Shown here piece by piece: positions 45,121-54,863 of a stretch of DNA of 64,000 nt. The notes under the pieces were generated by a model. That model was not told the DNA's origin, ran no database searches, and saw only the letters and a list, made by a program, of their open reading frames with translations. The stretch comes from Pseudidiomarina marina (GTDB lineage: Bacteria > Pseudomonadota > Gammaproteobacteria > Enterobacterales > Alteromonadaceae). The DNA lies in NCBI RefSeq assembly GCF_003987045.1, contig NZ_PIPZ01000002.1:310001-374000 (forward strand). Direction: 5' to 3'. Every line of letters begins with the position of its first letter. Within the stretch, counting starts at the first letter, position 1. A program made the translations under genes and the position numbers.

Positions 45121-46092
45121 TTACTTCTCCAGCAAATTTTGAGCGGCCATCCACTCATCGTTATAAAGTTTTGAAAGGTAGCGGTTACCGGTATCACAAG
45201 CCAAAGTGACCACGCGTTTTGGTTCTGTTTGCTCACGGCAGTAACGTAATGCTGCAGCAATCAAAGTACCGCTTGATGAGCCAACCATCACCCCTTCTTT
45301 CACCAGTACTTCACGAGCGGTGTGAAAGGCTTCTTTATCGCTAATTGCGTACGCTTTGTTAGCCAAGTGGATATCGCAGATGTCTGGCACGAAATCTTCA
45401 CCAATGCCCTCAACCAACCAGCTACCCGCTTCAACCGTTTCACCACGGTTAATCATCGGTTCAAGAATTGAGCCATCTGGGTCAGCCAAGACTAAATCAA
45501 CCGCACCGTTTTGCTCACGCAGATAACGACCAATACCGGTCAGCGTGCCGCCAGAGCCAACGCCACACACAAACGCATCAAGGTTACCTTGCATTTGTTC
45601 CCAAATTTCAGGGCCAGTGGTTTTATAGTGCGCTTCAACGTTCGCTGGGTTCGCAAACTGGTTCACATAAAAATAGCCGTTTTCTTCAGCCATACGTGCT
45701 GCCATATCTTGATAGTATTCTGGGTGGCCTTTTTGCACGTCTGAACGGGTACGAACCACTTCGGCACCCATCGCTTTGAGGTTATTTACTTTTTCTGCCG
45801 ACATTTTGTCTGGCATGACAATCTTTAACGGGTAGCCTTTGCTGGCAGCAACTAACGCAAGCCCTAAACCGGTGTTACCTGCAGTCGCCTCAACAATTAT
45901 CATACCGGGTTTTAACGCTCCCGATTTTTCGGCTGCCTCAATCATGCTCACAGCAATGCGGTCTTTTATCGAACCACCTGGATTCATGAGTTCAAGCTTC
46001 AAGTACAACTCACAAGGGCCGGTATCGATAGTTGAGACCTTGACCATCGGCGTTTTGCCGATCATTTCTAAAACATTCTGATAAACATGCAT
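45121..46092 (-). CDS. Cystathionine beta-synthase-like / cysteine synthase family enzyme
   Basis: Fold-type II PLP enzyme of 323 residues. PLP lysine Lys43 lies in NPGGSIKDRIAVSMIEAAE, the CBS-like form of this motif (CysK enzymes have a different pattern here). EATAGNTGLGLALVAASKG and VGSGGTLTGIGRYL bind substrate and PLP phosphate. There is no C-terminal CBS-pair regulatory region. It is followed after 1 bp by a cystathionine-lyase-type gene, so the pair probably converts homocysteine plus serine (or O-acetylserine) to cysteine. Confidence 0.87.
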   Translation of the reverse strand: MHVYQNVLEMIGKTPMVKVSTIDTGPCELYLKLELMNPGGSIKDRIAVSMIEAAEKSGALKPGMIIVEATAGNTGLGLALVAASKGYPLKIVMPDKMSAEKVNNLKAMGAEVVRTRSDVQKGHPEYYQDMAARMAEENGYFYVNQFANPANVEAHYKTTGPEIWEQMQGNLDAFVCGVGSGGTLTGIGRYLREQNGAVDLVLADPDGSILEPMINRGETVEAGSWLVEGIGEDFVPDICDIHLANKAYAISDKEAFHTAREVLVKEGVMVGSSSGTLIAAALRYCREQTEPKRVVTLACDTGNRYLSKLYNDEWMAAQNLLEK

Positions 46093-46232
46093 GATTGTCT
46101 AATCCGTTTCTTTGAATTCGTTAAAAATTGCGCTCAATGGCGACTATTATCGCACGATGCCCTGTTTTATAGCAAAGCGAGCTGTGGCAAAGTATCAGCA
46201 CTCTTTGGAATATGACATAACTAGGAAATTGG

Positions 46233-46859
46233 ATGCACCATTTACACAACTATTTACCGACGTGGCAGCGTACCGTCATCGCCGCTGGCCTTTTGACTGT
46301 AGTCGCTTGTGCGCCAGCAGAACAAGCTTCGACTACTGGTTATGTGGCAGAACAAACTACCTTTATTGACGCTTTCCGTCCGTATTGCGGCCAAGCTTTT
46401 GCTGCGACCATTGTTGAAGACAATCAGCCAAGCGCGGCTTGGGACAAACCGTTAGTGGTGCACATTCGCGATTGCGAAGAAAATGTGATTCGTATGCCAC
46501 TGCACGTCGGTGATGATCGTTCGCGCACGTGGGTGTTAACTCAGCATCCAGGTTATATCGATTTTCAACATTATCACCTACACGAAGATGGCAGCGCGGA
46601 CGATGTTTCGCCGTATGGTGGACAAACATTGGCTGCTGGCAGTGCCACAATGCAAGCATTTCCAGTGGATGAAGCCAGTCAAGCATTGTTTATTGAAAAT
46701 GGCCTTGATGTCTCGGTGACCAATACTTGGACAATCAGCTTTGTCGATGACAAAACCATGAGTTATAAGCTATCGCGCCCAGGCCGCATCTTTGAAGTTC
46801 ATGTGGATTTAAGTACGCCAATTGATGTGCCACCGCCAGCTTGGGGTTACGAGCAGTAA
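46233..46859 (+). CDS. Predicted lipoprotein, unknown
   Basis: ORF of 208 residues with the signal sequence [19 protein letters not shown] and a lipobox Cys at residue 26. AGGAAATTGG precedes the ATG. The mature part is mostly beta-type and contains a Cys near FRPYCGQ and another in HIRDCEEN that could form a disulfide. [16 protein letters not shown] looks like a conserved core with several His. I do not recognise a family. It lies 35 bp before ltaE on the same strand. Confidence 0.7.
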   Translation: MHHLHNYLPTWQRTVIAAGLLTVVACAPAEQASTTGYVAEQTTFIDAFRPYCGQAFAATIVEDNQPSAAWDKPLVVHIRDCEENVIRMPLHVGDDRSRTWVLTQHPGYIDFQHYHLHEDGSADDVSPYGGQTLAAGSATMQAFPVDEASQALFIENGLDVSVTNTWTISFVDDKTMSYKLSRPGRIFEVHVDLSTPIDVPPPAWGYEQ

Positions 46860-46894
46860 ACTTCTTTTCAAATTTAGTAGAAGGGTTCGCTTCG

Positions 46895-47917
46895 ATGATT
46901 GATTTACGTAGTGACACAGTTACGCAACCAACCGCCGCAATGCGCGCAGCAATGGCTGCAGCACCCGTTGGAGACGATGTTTTTGGCGATGACCCAACCA
47001 TCAATGCATTACAGCAACGTGTTGCCAAGCTGGCCGGGAAAGAAGCGGCGTTAATTGCCAGCAGCGGCACACAAACCAACTTGCTTGCGTTGCTCAGTCA
47101 CTGCCAACGCGGCGACGAGTATTTAGTTGGACAAGAGTACCATACTTACCGTTATGAGGCTGGCGGCGCCGCGGTACTTGGCGGTATTGTGCCGCAGCCG
47201 TTTGAAATTGAAGCGGACGGTACACTGAATTTGAGTGCGGTTGAGAAACGCATTAAACCTGATGACCCACACTTTCCAATCACGCGCTTGTTGTCATTAG
47301 AAAACACCCATACTGGCCGAGTAATTCCCCAGGATTACATGCTCAAAGCACGGCGGTTATGTGACAAGCATGGCCTGAAACTGCACCTTGATGGTGCCCG
47401 AATCTTCAACGCCAGCATTGCCACTGGGCTGTCACTTGCTGAGCTATCGGCACCGTTTGATAGTGTGTCCATTTGCTTTTCAAAAGGCCTCGGTACACCA
47501 ATTGGTTCAGTGTTAGTTGGTACCAAAAAGTTTATTCAACGCGCACACCGGTGGCGCAAAATGGTCGGCGGCGGCATGCGCCAAGCCGGCATTGTTGCTG
47601 CCGCTATGGATTATGCGTTAGATCATCATATTGAACGTCTTGCAGACGACCATGCACATGCGCAGTTGCTACATAATGGCTTGGCTGAACTTGCCACTCA
47701 GCATACCGACTTACAGATTGAACCAGCGCAAACCAATATGGTGTACATTAATTTTGCAAACCTTGAAGCAGCCCAAAAAGTAAGCGATTACTTGCGCGAA
47801 AACGGCGTATTAACAGCACGTTCACAACGCATGCGTCTTGTGACCCATTTGAATATTTCGCGTTCCGATGTCGAGCAAGTACTGACATTATTCAAGCAAG
47901 CCCTAGCTCGCGTGTAA
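46895..47917 (+). CDS. ltaE: Low-specificity L-threonine aldolase
   Basis: PLP enzyme that cleaves L-threonine and L-allo-threonine to glycine and acetaldehyde. The ATG at 46895 ([16 protein letters not shown]) is the family start; an ATG at 46841 would begin inside the previous gene. [19 protein letters not shown] is diagnostic. The PLP Asp/Arg block is [12 protein letters not shown], and the lysine is Lys197 in [16 protein letters not shown]. 340 residues. The 3' end overlaps comM by 15 bp convergently. Confidence 0.95.
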   Translation: MIDLRSDTVTQPTAAMRAAMAAAPVGDDVFGDDPTINALQQRVAKLAGKEAALIASSGTQTNLLALLSHCQRGDEYLVGQEYHTYRYEAGGAAVLGGIVPQPFEIEADGTLNLSAVEKRIKPDDPHFPITRLLSLENTHTGRVIPQDYMLKARRLCDKHGLKLHLDGARIFNASIATGLSLAELSAPFDSVSICFSKGLGTPIGSVLVGTKKFIQRAHRWRKMVGGGMRQAGIVAAAMDYALDHHIERLADDHAHAQLLHNGLAELATQHTDLQIEPAQTNMVYINFANLEAAQKVSDYLRENGVLTARSQRMRLVTHLNISRSDVEQVLTLFKQALARV

Positions 47918-49441
47918 CTGCTGTAAAAGGCGGTCGAGGGCTCGGAAGCTGAGCGCCTCGGCCAAATGGGTTCGGGAAATCATCTCGGCATCAGCTAAAT
48001 CAGCAATAGTACGGGCTAATCGTAGCAGCCGATGATAGGCACGGTGCGATAGTTTAAATTGCTCAATCGCGGCCACTAGAAACTGGTGATCATCGTCGTC
48101 TAACTTACAAAACTCTGCGAACTGACTAGGCTTTAGTTCACTGTTTAAACAGCCTTGACGTTCAAGTTGTGTGGCTCTCGCCTCACGCACATAGTCACGC
48201 CAAACGGGCGTGACCGGCTCGGCCTGCTGATGTTGTTGCTTCAGCACATCGGGCTGTCGCGGTACATCCACCTGCATGTCGATTCGATCTAATAACGGCC
48301 CTGATAATTTTCCCAAGTAACGCATGATTTGATCAGGTGTTGCACGAGCGCTAGCTAACGTTCCGTCAAAGTGACCGCAGGGTGACGGATTTAACGCACA
48401 AATTAATTGGAATTGTGCTGGGTAAGTTACCTGATGACCAGCGCGACTGATCGTGACATGCCCGGATTCGAGTGGCTCTCGCAATGAGTCAAGAACATGT
48501 CGAGCGAACTCCGGCAGTTCATCAAGGAACAATAAGGAGCGGTGCGCTAATGAAATCTCACCAGGTTGCGGTGGTGAGCCCCCACCGACAAGCGCCGCCG
48601 CCGAGCAGGAGTGGTGCGGCGCCCGAAGAATCCGCTGCTGCCAATGTGCACTGCGCAGTGTGCCGCTGACCGAACGAATGGCTGCCACATCCAGCCCATC
48701 GCGTTCATCTAGCGGTGGTAACAACCCAAGTAAGCGTTGCGCCAACATGGTTTTGCCAGTGCCCGGCGGCCCGACAAATAGAATATGATGACCACCACTT
48801 GCCGCGAGTAACAACGCTCGTTTGGCTTGCTCTTGTCCAATCACATCGGCGATATCACCATGCGGCGTGAGTTGGGGTTTTTCGTTTGACGGTTTAATGT
48901 ATGGCAACGGCGACGGACTGGTTAAATGCTCAAACACATCGCGCAAACTAATCGCCGCAACGCATTGTTGCACTGTTAACGCAGCAGCCTCCTCCGCATT
49001 GTCGAGCGGAATAACCGCTTCACGCCCCTCGTCGCGACAGCGTAACACCGCAGGAAGAATACCCGTCACTTCACGCAAATCGCCATTGAGTGTTAGTTCA
49101 CCATAAAACTCGCGACCAGCAACTGCACGTTCGCTGATTTGTCCGTCAGCCACCAAAATACCAATGGCAATAGCAAGGTCATATCGCGCACCGTATTTGG
49201 GTAAATCCGCCGGCGCTAAGTTCACTGTGATTTTTGTCGCTTTGGGAAAGCTATAACCGCTGGCGAGAATCGCCGAACGCACTCGGTCTCGCGCTTCTCG
49301 CACGCCCGCCTGCGGCAAGCCAACCACCGCAAACCCAGGTAACCCACCTGCCAAACAGACTTCCACCGAGACTTGCGGCGCTTCAATGCCCTGCGTTGCG
49401 CGCGTAAACACACGCGCAATTGAAACAGCTTTACCTGCCAT
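47903..49441 (-). CDS. comM: YifB/ComM family Mg-chelatase-like AAA+ ATPase
   Basis: AAA+ ATPase related to Mg-chelatase subunit I. ComM is known as a branch-migration helicase in natural transformation. ATG at 49441 (MAGKAVSIARVFTRA) has an excellent ribosome site AAGGAGGG; an earlier in-frame start at 49468 is less likely. Domains: N-terminal ChlI-like region (residues 20-190), Walker A FVGPPGTGKTMLAQRLLGL, Walker B LLFLDELPEFARHVLDSL and the C-terminal SHRAYHRLLRLARTIADL helical lid. 512 residues. A comF gene is also in the window. Confidence 0.94.
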   Translation of the reverse strand: MAGKAVSIARVFTRATQGIEAPQVSVEVCLAGGLPGFAVVGLPQAGVREARDRVRSAILASGYSFPKATKITVNLAPADLPKYGARYDLAIAIGILVADGQISERAVAGREFYGELTLNGDLREVTGILPAVLRCRDEGREAVIPLDNAEEAAALTVQQCVAAISLRDVFEHLTSPSPLPYIKPSNEKPQLTPHGDIADVIGQEQAKRALLLAASGGHHILFVGPPGTGKTMLAQRLLGLLPPLDERDGLDVAAIRSVSGTLRSAHWQQRILRAPHHSCSAAALVGGGSPPQPGEISLAHRSLLFLDELPEFARHVLDSLREPLESGHVTISRAGHQVTYPAQFQLICALNPSPCGHFDGTLASARATPDQIMRYLGKLSGPLLDRIDMQVDVPRQPDVLKQQHQQAEPVTPVWRDYVREARATQLERQGCLNSELKPSQFAEFCKLDDDDHQFLVAAIEQFKLSHRAYHRLLRLARTIADLADAEMISRTHLAEALSFRALDRLLQQLHAS

Positions 49442-49538
49442 CACTGCCCTCCTTGGCTCTACTATCAAACTATAGCAGGTCAGCGAGGTGATGAAGTTAG
49501 CTCAAAATCGTATCGTGCTGTACTCTTTCGCTTCTTTC

Positions 49539-50834
49539 TCAATGCAATTTAAGGCGTGGGCGCAAACGGCGGTTAATGCCTTGCGCCAGCATATACAACA
49601 AGGTTTTGAAATAACCATGCAAGGCAACTTGGTGCATACGATACAACGACTTGTACATAAACCGCGCCATCAAGCCTTCAATCATCATTGAGCCGCGGGT
49701 CAAGTTACCCATGAGGCTCCCCACTGCCGTGTAGTTCGACAACGATACCAGTGAACCATGGTCTTTGTAGGTGAAGCGTTTCAACGACTGACCGTTTACA
49801 CTGCGCACAATATTGTCATACACGCAGTCAGCCATTTGGTGGGCTGCCTGTGCGCGAGGCGGAACTCTGCTGCCATTCGCTTGAGTAAATGCAGCGCAGT
49901 CGCCTATCGCAAAAATAGAGGCATCGCGAGTCGTTTGCAGAACATCTGTCACCACCAATTGATTACCACGATTCGTTTCTAACCCAGCAAAGTTTGCTAG
50001 AAAGTTTGGTGCACGTACGCCTGCGGCCCAGACCTTTATGGCGGCCTCAATAAAATCCCCAGAGCGTGTGACGAACCCGTCTTTGTTTACACTTTCAACC
50101 GCAGTGTTAACACAAATTTTTACGCCTAATTTGGCAAGTTCACGGCTCGCAGCGGCGGCGATCCGCTCGCTTAGTGCCGGTAATATACGCTCGCCTGCCT
50201 CGATTAAAACAATTTCAAGTTGCTTCAAGTCAAAGTCATCAAACCCATAACTGCGAATTAATTCTGCTGATTTATGGAGCTCAGCTGCCAACTCGACACC
50301 GGTGGCACCCGCTCCGACAATACCTACCCGAAGTGGCCGCGGGTAGCGCTCTGATTGCAACGCCAAGAAAGTATTCATCAGGGTATGATGAAATTTCTGC
50401 GCTTGCTTCACGCTATCTAGAAAATAACAATGTTCAGCGGCACCAACTGTACCAAAATCATTGGTCACCGAGCCGATGGCAAGCACCAAGTGGTGATATT
50501 GGAGCGTTCGCGCTGCCACAATTTCATGGCCAGCATCATCGCAGATAGGCGCTAAGGTCAGCGTTTTTGATTCCCGGTCAACCGCGATCAGCTCACCAGG
50601 TTGAAAGCGAAAACCAGCTGCGGCCGCCTGGACACGGTAGTCCACACCATCGATATCTGCGTCCAATGCCCCTGCGGCCACTTCATGCAGAAGCGGTTTC
50701 CAAATGTGGGTCAAATTTCTATCCACCAGTGTGATTTTAACGCTGTCACTTGAGCCATACTTGCGACCCAGTTTACTGGCCAGTTCCAAACCACCCGCAC
50801 CACCACCAACAACGACAATATGGTGTTCTGACAT
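49539..50834 (-). CDS. ndh: Type II NADH:quinone oxidoreductase
   Basis: Non-pumping NADH dehydrogenase feeding electrons into ubiquinone. FAD-binding motif: HIVVVGGGAGGLELASKLGRKYG. NADH-binding motif: RVGIVGAGATGVELAAELHKSAE. The FAD block is ASIFAIGDCAAF, followed by PPRAQAAHQMA. The C-terminal helical stretch (about residues 370-431) anchors it to the membrane. 431 residues. It shows the two Rossmann domains of Ndh rather than of a sulfide:quinone reductase, since no redox Cys pair is visible. Confidence 0.95.
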   Translation of the reverse strand: MSEHHIVVVGGGAGGLELASKLGRKYGSSDSVKITLVDRNLTHIWKPLLHEVAAGALDADIDGVDYRVQAAAAGFRFQPGELIAVDRESKTLTLAPICDDAGHEIVAARTLQYHHLVLAIGSVTNDFGTVGAAEHCYFLDSVKQAQKFHHTLMNTFLALQSERYPRPLRVGIVGAGATGVELAAELHKSAELIRSYGFDDFDLKQLEIVLIEAGERILPALSERIAAAASRELAKLGVKICVNTAVESVNKDGFVTRSGDFIEAAIKVWAAGVRAPNFLANFAGLETNRGNQLVVTDVLQTTRDASIFAIGDCAAFTQANGSRVPPRAQAAHQMADCVYDNIVRSVNGQSLKRFTYKDHGSLVSLSNYTAVGSLMGNLTRGSMMIEGLMARFMYKSLYRMHQVALHGYFKTLLYMLAQGINRRLRPRLKLH

Positions 50835-50864
50835 GTATTTATCCTTTTAACGTGCTATCACTCA

Positions 50865-51605
50865 CTACCAATAATGTTCCATGGTGACATTGCCTGGTTT
50901 ACGGCGCAGATTTTTCGGTAAGCCCATGTCATTGAGTACAACTTTGGCGTCTCGAATCATCTCAGGGTTACCACACAGCATTACTTGCGCGCGCTCGTCG
51001 AGCACATCGTTAACGGCTCGCTGTAAATCGCTACTTTCAATTAATGCAGGAATACGGCCACGCAATGCGCCCGGATAATCCTCGCGACTGACAATCGGTT
51101 GATAATTCAGTTGTCCTGGGTGGGCTTCCACCCAGTTGAGTATTTTGCGTTGGTAGGCTAAATCAGCGCTGTAACGAACGGCATGAATGAGATGAATGCG
51201 AGAAAAGCGTTGCCACGGAATATCGGTACATAGCATCGACAAATAGGGACCAATGCCAGTGCCGGTAGAAATTAGCCAGAGACTGTCGCCATCAGGCACT
51301 TCGTTCAACGTAAAAAAGCCGCTAGGTGGCTGCGAAACCTCAATAGTTTGGCCGGCCTTCAAATCGTGCAGAAGCGGCGAAAACAAGCCATCATGAACAC
51401 GATTGACTAAGAAATCTAAGACGTTATCATCGGGGCCGTTCACCAATGAATAAGCACGCTGCACGCGTCCGCCTTCATGGGGTAAACCGAGTCGTACAAA
51501 TTGCCCAGCGATAAATTCGAATGGCTGCGTTCTCACACGCAAACTGAAAAGCTCTTGATTCCACGCATAATTCTCAATGACTTCTCCGGTTAACCATTGT
51601 GCCAT
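50865..51605 (-). CDS. fpr: Ferredoxin/flavodoxin-NADP+ reductase
   Basis: FAD enzyme of 246 residues exchanging electrons between NADPH and ferredoxin or flavodoxin. FAD-binding motif RAYSLVNG and the NADP phosphate motif STGTGIGPYLSML are present, with LCGNPEMIRDAKVVL near the end. The terminal KPGNVTMEHYW resembles the bacterial Fpr C-terminus with aromatic Trp on the flavin. It lies 30 bp upstream of ndh on the same strand and may be co-transcribed. Confidence 0.94.
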   Translation of the reverse strand: MAQWLTGEVIENYAWNQELFSLRVRTQPFEFIAGQFVRLGLPHEGGRVQRAYSLVNGPDDNVLDFLVNRVHDGLFSPLLHDLKAGQTIEVSQPPSGFFTLNEVPDGDSLWLISTGTGIGPYLSMLCTDIPWQRFSRIHLIHAVRYSADLAYQRKILNWVEAHPGQLNYQPIVSREDYPGALRGRIPALIESSDLQRAVNDVLDERAQVMLCGNPEMIRDAKVVLNDMGLPKNLRRKPGNVTMEHYW

Positions 51606-51731
51606 TGGTATCTCCTCGCGTTGGTGAGCACTGGTTTCATAGTAAGGTTTTAACGCTAGTTTTTCTAGCGGGAACAGTGCTTTTGCGTCAGCTCAGGTGT
51701 TACACTTGCTGTACACATGAGGAGTATTCTG

Positions 51732-52442
51732 GTGAATCGACAAACAACAACATTGAAGATGATGATGCTCGTAGCGAGCATGACTATTGTGGCTGGCTGT
51801 AAGCCACCATCGGAAGCACCAGAAAGCACCTCGGAACAACCTATGGTGCGCTATAGCAATACTAAGGTGTGTGAGTTTGCGCAAGAGTTAGCAGGCCTGC
51901 CGACCAATCCTGTGAATACTGCAGAGCTGCGATATCTGAACGAGCAATGGCGCGATCTTAATCGTACTGAAGGCATGTTTCGAAATTCTGAAGCAGATGA
52001 TAGTCGTGCGATTCTGTCTGCATTAAATATTGCCCTTGCCCATGAAACCGCTGGGCTACTTCAGCAAGTAATTGCTGTGACTGCCGAAGCTTACGAGCAA
52101 ATTGAAGGCTTACGCGCCTACGCAAGCGACCCAGAAAATATGAAGGTGCCCGACTCAATTACCCGAACACTGGTCAATAAACTAGAAGAATGTTGTTTGA
52201 ATCAATTAAACGGGAACGCAACGGCATTGGTTCGCGAAAAAAAGAACTCGCCACTTTATAACATCGGAACGTCAGCGTATTTCATTAATCGCGATGTGAA
52301 TCAAATATTACGCAACGAATTAACTCTGACTGACTATGAAGCGCGCGTGGCGAAAGCGAGTGCGGCTCTACCGCCACTGTCAGCGCCAACTAAAACGATT
52401 AGCACCGCACCCACGTGGGCGCAGTGCCGATCTGCTGAATAA
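51732..52442 (+). CDS. Predicted lipoprotein, unknown, alpha-helical
   Basis: ORF of 236 residues. GTG at 51732 is chosen because GAGGAG lies 7 bp upstream. An ATG at 51717 would put that ribosome site inside the gene. The signal peptide ends LVASMTIVAGCKPPSE with the lipobox Cys. The mature part is rich in helical Leu/Ala/Glu segments and has a CysCys in KLEECCLNQLN and further Cys near the ends. I do not recognise a family. It is divergent from fpr and convergent with ubiK. Confidence 0.7.
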   Translation: MNRQTTTLKMMMLVASMTIVAGCKPPSEAPESTSEQPMVRYSNTKVCEFAQELAGLPTNPVNTAELRYLNEQWRDLNRTEGMFRNSEADDSRAILSALNIALAHETAGLLQQVIAVTAEAYEQIEGLRAYASDPENMKVPDSITRTLVNKLEECCLNQLNGNATALVREKKNSPLYNIGTSAYFINRDVNQILRNELTLTDYEARVAKASAALPPLSAPTKTISTAPTWAQCRSAE

Positions 52443-52449
52443 GTCGAGA

Positions 52450-52701
52450 TTACGATTCGTCGTCGATATCGCGTTTCATTGCTTCGAGTTCGCGCTCAAG
52501 CTGATCAACACGTTGACGCAAACGTAGCAAAAGTTGTTGCTGCACATCGAGTTCTTCGCGGGTAACCACATCAAGTTTGCCAAGCTGTTGCTGCAATACG
52601 GTTTTCACGCGCTGTTCGATGTTACCGGCAAAGTCTTTGACACCTGCTGGAATACTTTCGTTAATTTGACGCGCAATATCTTCAATTTTTTTCGGGTCCA
52701 T
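52450..52701 (-). CDS. ubiK: Ubiquinone biosynthesis accessory factor UbiK (BMFP domain)
   Basis: Small coiled-coil protein of 83 residues that binds UbiJ and lipids and supports aerobic ubiquinone synthesis. The ATG at 52701 (MDPKKIEDIARQINESIPAG) is the family start. The open frame extends 14 codons upstream. The second half (LDVQQQLLLRLRQRVDQLERELE) is a trimeric coiled coil typical of the BMFP/YqiC family. Confidence 0.92.
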   Translation of the reverse strand: MDPKKIEDIARQINESIPAGVKDFAGNIEQRVKTVLQQQLGKLDVVTREELDVQQQLLLRLRQRVDQLERELEAMKRDIDDES

Positions 52702-52843
52702 AATGCTTCCGTTTGTACTTCTTTTAAGAAATGTTTCAGCCACTAAAAATCAATTCAGAGTAATTACCTTTTAGCTTAGCAGGAGTTTACGGTAAAATCT
52801 GCGGCTCATTCATCGAACCGATCAGTCAAAGGCCTTTTTATCC

Positions 52844-54856
52844 ATGCTATTAAACCCCCGCCAGCAAGAAGCCGTGAAAGCCATCGAAGGGCCGGTGTTG
52901 GTATTGGCGGGCGCTGGTAGCGGGAAAACCCGCGTGATTACTGAGAAAATTGCGCATTTAATTCAGCGCTGTGGGTATCAGGCAAGACATATTGCCGCCG
53001 TCACCTTTACCAACAAGGCCGCACGTGAAATGAAAGAGCGCGTAGGGCAAACGCTCGGTCGCCAATATACTCGTGGATTAACTGTTTCTACTTTTCATAC
53101 GCTTGGTCTGACGATTATTCGTAAAGAAGTCAGCCAGTTGAATATGAAGGCTGGATTCTCGTTGTTTGACGATCAAGATTCTTTTGCGTTGCTAAAAGCG
53201 CTTACCGAACCTGAGCTAGACGGTGATAAGAATCTCTTAAAACTACTGCAGAGCCAAATTAGTAACTGGAAGAATGCGATGCTCAGCCCCGATCAGGTGT
53301 TGAACCAGGCGCAGCAAGCCGATGATCAAATGTTCGCAGAGTTTTATCGCCGTTATCAACAGAACATGAAAGCGTGTAACGCCATAGATTTTGACGATCT
53401 AATTCTATTGCCAACGTTATTGTTAAAAACTAACGAACAGGCCCGGACTCGCTGGCAAAATAAATTCCATTACTTGTTAGTCGATGAGTATCAAGATACC
53501 AACACCAGTCAGTACGAGTTAGTACGATTACTTGTAGGCGAGCGCGCTAACTTTACCGTGGTGGGCGATGATGACCAGTCAATTTACTCGTGGCGTGGTG
53601 CTCAACCGCAAAACTTGGCGTTATTGCAAAAGGATTTCCCGCAGTTACGTGTCATCAAGCTCGAGCAAAATTACCGCTCGCATGGTCGCATTCTAAAAGC
53701 GGCGAATATTCTTATTGAGAATAATCCGCACGTATTTGATAAAAAGTTATTTTCCGAGATGGAATACGGTGTTCCACTACGCGTTATTTACGGACGCAAT
53801 GAAGAACATGAGGCTGAGCGCGTTGTGGCTGAGATTGTTCGCCGACGCTTTCTCGAACGAACGCCGTATCATCAATTTGCGGTACTTTATCGCGGCAACC
53901 ACCAGTCTCGTGTGTTTGAAAAGGCTTTGATGAGTAACCGTATTCCGTATCGCATGACCGGTGGACAGAGCTTTTTCGCGCGCGCAGAAGTTAAAGATGT
54001 CATGGCGTATTTGCGCTTATTGGTGAACCCAAGCGACGATACGGCGTTTATCCGTATCATCAATATTCCAAAGCGCGGTATCGGCCCACAAACCGTGGAG
54101 CGCGTCGGTGAATTGGCGCATGAACTTCACATAAGTTTGTTTGAAGCGGCCGATCATCAGGCATTGAAGACTCGTCTTGGCGCACGAGAATATCAGTCCG
54201 TGCAGTATTTTGTCGATTTCATGAAGCGCGCCGCAAGGCGTTGCGATCATACGCCGGAAGCCGCATCAGCATTATTTGATTTGCTGAAACTCATCGGCTA
54301 CGAAGAATGGCTGTATGAAAGCAGTCCAAGTGTCAGCGCGGCTGAGATGCGCTGGAAAAACGTCAGCGAACTCATGCGTTGGGTTACTGAAATGCTCAAA
54401 GGCGATGACGAAAACGAACCTTTGACGCTAGAACAAGCGGTGGCAAAGCTTTGCTTACGCGATATGCTCTCGCGCAACGAAGAAGAAGAGCAAGGCGACC
54501 AAGTTCAGCTCATGACGTTGCACGCATCCAAAGGCCTCGAGTTTCCGCATGTCTTTATGGTCGGTATGGAGGAAGGTCTGCTTCCGCATCAATCCAGCAT
54601 AGATGAGGGGATGGTCGAAGAAGAGCGCCGTTTAGCCTATGTTGGTATTACGCGAGCGCAACAGTCATTGATATTTACCATGGCCAAAGAGCGACGCCAA
54701 TATGGGGACGTGATGCGACCCGAACCGAGTCGGTTTTTGTATGAACTGCCGCAAGACGATTTAGAGTGGGAAGAACATGCGGCCGCCAACGAAGCGGCGC
54801 GTGAGACTGCCCGCGCAAGCGGTTTAGCTTTACTTCGCAAAGCCATGGAAGATTAA
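52844..54856 (+). CDS. rep: ATP-dependent DNA helicase Rep
   Basis: SF1A 3'-5' helicase that helps the replisome past bound proteins. Walker [17 protein letters not shown]. Motif II is [16 protein letters not shown] and motif [19 protein letters not shown]. Motif [24 protein letters not shown] and [15 protein letters not shown]. The length of 670 residues and [21 protein letters not shown] at the start identify Rep over UvrD. No SOS box is visible upstream. Convergent with the GGDEF gene (7-bp gap). Confidence 0.96.
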   Translation: MLLNPRQQEAVKAIEGPVLVLAGAGSGKTRVITEKIAHLIQRCGYQARHIAAVTFTNKAAREMKERVGQTLGRQYTRGLTVSTFHTLGLTIIRKEVSQLNMKAGFSLFDDQDSFALLKALTEPELDGDKNLLKLLQSQISNWKNAMLSPDQVLNQAQQADDQMFAEFYRRYQQNMKACNAIDFDDLILLPTLLLKTNEQARTRWQNKFHYLLVDEYQDTNTSQYELVRLLVGERANFTVVGDDDQSIYSWRGAQPQNLALLQKDFPQLRVIKLEQNYRSHGRILKAANILIENNPHVFDKKLFSEMEYGVPLRVIYGRNEEHEAERVVAEIVRRRFLERTPYHQFAVLYRGNHQSRVFEKALMSNRIPYRMTGGQSFFARAEVKDVMAYLRLLVNPSDDTAFIRIINIPKRGIGPQTVERVGELAHELHISLFEAADHQALKTRLGAREYQSVQYFVDFMKRAARRCDHTPEAASALFDLLKLIGYEEWLYESSPSVSAAEMRWKNVSELMRWVTEMLKGDDENEPLTLEQAVAKLCLRDMLSRNEEEEQGDQVQLMTLHASKGLEFPHVFMVGMEEGLLPHQSSIDEGMVEEERRLAYVGITRAQQSLIFTMAKERRQYGDVMRPEPSRFLYELPQDDLEWEEHAAANEAARETARASGLALLRKAMED

Positions 54857-54863
54857 GAAGAGA

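Noticed and set aside
45120-45260. 47-codon upstream extension of the transsulfuration gene
   Set aside because: It overlaps the CBS-like gene in another frame and has no family match; the ATG at 45119 is the expected start.
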